NCBI GenBank assembly: GCA_903938955.1 | Contig: CAJAFJ010000390.1 | Coordinates: 1 to 8,384 of the forward strand | Reading direction: 5' to 3' | DNA: 8,384 bases | Source: an uncultured beta proteobacterium | GTDB taxonomy: Bacteria > Pseudomonadota > Gammaproteobacteria > Burkholderiales > Burkholderiaceae | Shown here: one piece after another, positions 5,423-8,384 of the stretch | Layout of the letters: each line of letters begins with the position of its first letter | Position numbering within the stretch: position 1 is the first letter of the stretch | The notes under the pieces: generated by a model | Told to the model about the DNA's origin: nothing | The model's database searches: none | What the model saw: only the letters and a program-made list of their open reading frames with translations | Program-made: the position numbers and the translations under genes

Positions 5423-8384
5423 TCAAACCTCCATCCCCCGCTTCAAGCGCCACTGCTTGACCAGCGCATAAATCGCTGGAATCACCGCCAAGGTCAGCAC
5501 CGTGCTGGAGATCATGCCGCCCACCATGGGCGCGGCGATGCGGCTCATCACCTCGGACCCGGTCCCGGTGCCCCACAGAATGGGCAAGAGACCGGCCATG
5601 ATGGCCACCACGGTCATCATCTTGGGTCGCACCCGCTCCACGGCACCTTCCATGACCGCGGCATAGAGATCAGCCACACCGGGTTCGCGTCCGGCGGCGC
5701 GGCATGTGGTCTTGATGGCTTCCCAGGCATGGTCCAGATAAATCAGCATGATGACGCCGGTTTCAGCGGCCACGCCCGCCAGCGCGATAAAGCCGACCGC
5801 CACCGCCACCGACAGGTTGTAGCCCAGGGCCCACAGCAACCAGACCCCGCCGACCAAGGCAAACGGCACGGAGAGCATGACGATCAGGGTTTCGGTGATG
5901 CGCCTGAAGTTCAGGTACAGCAGCAAAAAGATCGACAGCAGCGTGACCGGAATCACGACTTTCATCTTCTCGATGGCGCGCTCCATGTTCTCGAACTGGC
6001 CGCTCCAAGTGGCGTAGTAACCGCTGGGAAACTTGACTTGCGCCGCCACCGCCTTCTTGGCCTCCGCCACATAGCCACCGATATCGCGATCGCGGATATC
6101 CACATAAATGTAGGCCGACAACAGCCCGTTCTCGGTGCGGATACCGGGGGCGCCCTTGGCTACGACGACGGTGGCGAGTTGACCCAGCGGAATCATGACG
6201 CCGTCCTGGGTCGTGATGAGCACCTCGCGGGCGATTTGCTGCGGGTCGCCGCGCAGTTCACGCGGGTAGCGCACCGTCACGCCAAAGCGCTCGCGCCCTT
6301 CCACGGTGGTGGTGACCGTCTCGCCCCCCAGCGCCGTGCCGACCACGTCCAACAAGTCCCCCACGGCCAGACCGTAACGCGCCAACTGGGTGCGATCCGG
6401 CTCGATGTTGAGGTAAAAACCACCGGTAATGCGCTCGGCAAAGGCGCTGCTGGTACCGGGCACGGTCTTGACCACCGCTTCGATTTGCCGCGCCAGCGTC
6501 TCCATCTCCGCCAGATCCTTGCCAAAAACCTTGATGCCAATCGGGGTGCGGATACCGGTCGACAGCATGTCGATGCGCGCCTTGATCGGCATGGTCCAGG
6601 AATTGGCCACACCGGGGAACTGCAGCGCCTGGTCCATCTCTGCAATCAGCTTGTCGGTGGTCAGGCCGGCGCGCCATTCAGATTCGGGTTTGAGGTTGAT
6701 CACGGTCTCGAACATCTCGGTCGGGGCCGGATCGGTCGCGGTATTGGCGCGCCCGGCCTTGCCGTAAACCGAGGCCACTTCGGGAAAGCTCTTGATGATT
6801 TTGTCCTGCGTTTGCAACAGCTCGGCTGCCTTGGTGATCGACATGCCGGGCAGCGAGGCGGGCATGTAAAGCAAGCTGCCTTCGTTGAGCGTCGGCATGA
6901 ACTCCGAGCCGAGCTGTGAGGCCGGGTAATACGACACCCCCAGCACCCCCAGCGCCACAAAGATCGTCATCTTTTTCCAGCGCATGACCCCGGCGATGAG
7001 AGGTCGATAGGCCCAGATCAAGAAACGGTTCACCGGATTTTTGGCCTCGGGCATGATCTTGCCGCGAATGAACAGCAGCATCAGCACCGGCACCAGCGTG
7101 ACGGACAGCAAGGCGGCACCGGCCATCGCAAAGGTTTTGGTGTACGCCAGCGGCGAGAACAAGCGCCCTTCCTGCCCCTCCAGACTGAACACCGGCAAAA
7201 ACGACACGGTGATGATCAGCAGCGAAAAGAACAGCGCCGAGCCCACTTCATTGCAGGCCGCCAGCATGGCTTCAGCACGGTCGTGGGTGCTGTGTTTCTC
7301 AGGCAGACGCTCCAGGTGTTTGTGCGCATTTTCGATCATCACAATCGCCGCATCAATCATCGCGCCGATGGCAATCGCAATGCCGCCCAGACTCATCAGG
7401 TTGGAACTCATGCCCAGCAGGCGCATGGCAATGAACGCCATCAGAATGCCGACCGGCAGCATCAAAATCGCCACCAGCGCACTGCGCACATGCATCAAAA
7501 AGATGACGCAAACCGCCGCCACAATCAGCGATTCTTCCAGCAGCGTGCGCTTTAAGGTGTCGATGGCACGGTTGATCAACTCCGAGCGGTCATACACCGG
7601 CTGCACCGTCACCCCTTCCGGCAGGCCGGGGGCAATCTCGACGATCTTGGCTTTGAGGTTGGCGATGACTTCGAGTGCATTCTGACCATAGCGGGCCATG
7701 GCAATGCCCGACACCACTTCGCCCTCCCCGTTCAACTCGGTCAGGCCGCGTCGCTCGTCAGGCGTGAGTTCCACCCGCGCAATGTCGCGAATCAGCACCG
7801 GCGTCCCTTTGTCGGCCTTGACCACCAGCATCTCGATGTCGCCTTTGCCGCGCAAATAGCCTTTGCCGCGCACCATGTACTCGGTCTCGGCCATCTCAAC
7901 CGCCCGCCCCCCCACGTCGCGGTTGGAGTCGCGAATGACCTGCGCGACTTTCATCAGCGGAATCCCGTAAGCGCGCAGCTTGGCCGGGTCCACCGTGACC
8001 TGGTAGGTCTGCACAAAGCCGCCAATTGACGCCACTTCGGCCACGCCATGCGCCTTGGTCAGCTGGTAACGCACGTACCAATCCTGAATGCTGCGCAGCT
8101 CGGCCAGCGTCTTGTCCTTGGCCAGCAAGGCGTATTGGTAAACCCAGCCCACGCCGGTCGCATCCGGGCCAATTTGCGGGGTGATGCCTTTGGGCATGCG
8201 GCCCGAAGCAAAGTTCAGGTACTCCTGCACCCGTGAGCGCGCCCAGTAGATGTCGGTCCCATCCTCAAAAATGACGTACACAAAGGACGCGCCAAAAAAC
8301 GAAAAACCCCGCACCACCCGGGACTTCGGGACCGACAGCAGGGACGTGGTCAGCGGATAGGTCACCTGATCTTCCACCACCTGC
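5423..8384 (-). CDS. cusA: CusA/SilA-type Cu(I)/Ag(I) RND efflux pump, N-terminus beyond window
   Basis: This is the inner-membrane proton-driven pump of a tripartite CusCBA/SilCBA system that expels Cu(I) or Ag(I) from the periplasm. About 985 residues are visible, and roughly 60 N-terminal residues (first membrane helix) lie past the right edge; the frame is open at 8384. Visible residue numbers count from the Val codon at 8378-8380. The class signature MSLGGIAIAIGAMIDAAIVM with IENAHKHLE (about 329-356) is that of the monovalent-metal HME-RND group. The three methionines of the E. coli CusA metal site (M573, M623, M672) are matched by M506, M556 and M605. Proton-relay residues D405, E939 and K984 are matched by D343, E873 and K920. 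Several methionines of the proposed relay path (M391, M403, M410, M1009) are also present. Partner cusB and cusC genes would be expected to the right. A frame-intact, probably functional pump. Confidence 0.95.
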   Translation of the reverse strand, partial: QVVEDQVTYPLTTSLLSVPKSRVVRGFSFFGASFVYVIFEDGTDIYWARSRVQEYLNFASGRMPKGITPQIGPDATGVGWVYQYALLAKDKTLAELRSIQDWYVRYQLTKAHGVAEVASIGGFVQTYQVTVDPAKLRAYGIPLMKVAQVIRDSNRDVGGRAVEMAETEYMVRGKGYLRGKGDIEMLVVKADKGTPVLIRDIARVELTPDERRGLTELNGEGEVVSGIAMARYGQNALEVIANLKAKIVEIAPGLPEGVTVQPVYDRSELINRAIDTLKRTLLEESLIVAAVCVIFLMHVRSALVAILMLPVGILMAFIAMRLLGMSSNLMSLGGIAIAIGAMIDAAIVMIENAHKHLERLPEKHSTHDRAEAMLAACNEVGSALFFSLLIITVSFLPVFSLEGQEGRLFSPLAYTKTFAMAGAALLSVTLVPVLMLLFIRGKIMPEAKNPVNRFLIWAYRPLIAGVMRWKKMTIFVALGVLGVSYYPASQLGSEFMPTLNEGSLLYMPASLPGMSITKAAELLQTQDKIIKSFPEVASVYGKAGRANTATDPAPTEMFETVINLKPESEWRAGLTTDKLIAEMDQALQFPGVANSWTMPIKARIDMLSTGIRTPIGIKVFGKDLAEMETLARQIEAVVKTVPGTSSAFAERITGGFYLNIEPDRTQLARYGLAVGDLLDVVGTALGGETVTTTVEGRERFGVTVRYPRELRGDPQQIAREVLITTQDGVMIPLGQLATVVVAKGAPGIRTENGLLSAYIYVDIRDRDIGGYVAEAKKAVAAQVKFPSGYYATWSGQFENMERAIEKMKVVIPVTLLSIFLLLYLNFRRITETLIVMLSVPFALVGGVWLLWALGYNLSVAVAVGFIALAGVAAETGVIMLIYLDHAWEAIKTTCRAAGREPGVADLYAAVMEGAVERVRPKMMTVVAIMAGLLPILWGTGTGSEVMSRIAAPMVGGMISSTVLTLAVIPAIYALVKQWRLKRGMEV

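Noticed and set aside
5729..6919. Long plus-strand open frame of 396 codons inside cusA
   Set aside because: It is antisense to a clearly conserved RND pump, rich in His, Gly, Arg and Gln as expected of a shadow frame in GC-rich DNA, and has no recognisable domain.
1..8384. CRISPR array, tRNA, rRNA, transposase or integrase
   Set aside because: No regularly spaced repeats, no cloverleaf pattern and no transposase or integrase motifs were seen on either strand.

Overview
The window looks like chromosomal (possibly accessory) DNA of a GC-rich beta-proteobacterium, most likely a Comamonadaceae-type organism such as Rhodoferax or Polaromonas. This is inferred from the GC-rich third codon positions, the protein style and the gene mix (TRAP binding protein, LysR regulators, CusA-type efflux). 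No marker gene proves the taxon.

Layout, left to right. (1) Positions 31-634, minus strand: a complete toxin-first HigBA toxin-antitoxin pair. Its promoter is overlaid by a striking two-layer concentric palindrome at 637-672. (2) Positions 673-845: no gene recognised. (3) Positions 846-2860, minus strand: a membrane protein made of two nucleoside-recognition (Gate) repeats, preceded by a LysR-type regulator. (4) Positions 2861-3013: a compact divergent promoter region with a good sigma70-type promoter on each strand and a shared inverted repeat. (5) Positions 3014-4934, plus strand: a two-gene unit. It encodes a shikimate-dehydrogenase-family oxidoreductase whose shikimate-binding residues are largely replaced, and a periplasmic TRAP-type (DctP) solute-binding protein with no dctQ/dctM genes beside it. 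A GC-rich hairpin follows as a likely terminator. (6) Positions 5107-5409, plus strand: an unrecognised 100-residue acidic protein. (7) Positions 5423 to the window end, minus strand: most of a CusA-type Cu(I)/Ag(I) RND efflux pump whose N-terminus lies outside the window.

How the parts may work together. The LysR protein probably controls its own gene and the divergent oxidoreductase-dctP unit in response to a small, probably carboxylated, molecule. DctP would capture that molecule in the periplasm and the dehydrogenase would oxidise or reduce it. The altered active site, the NAD-type cofactor loop and the lone binding protein make this the best candidate in the window for an undescribed small catabolic system. 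The HigBA pair and the CusA pump appear to be independent modules.
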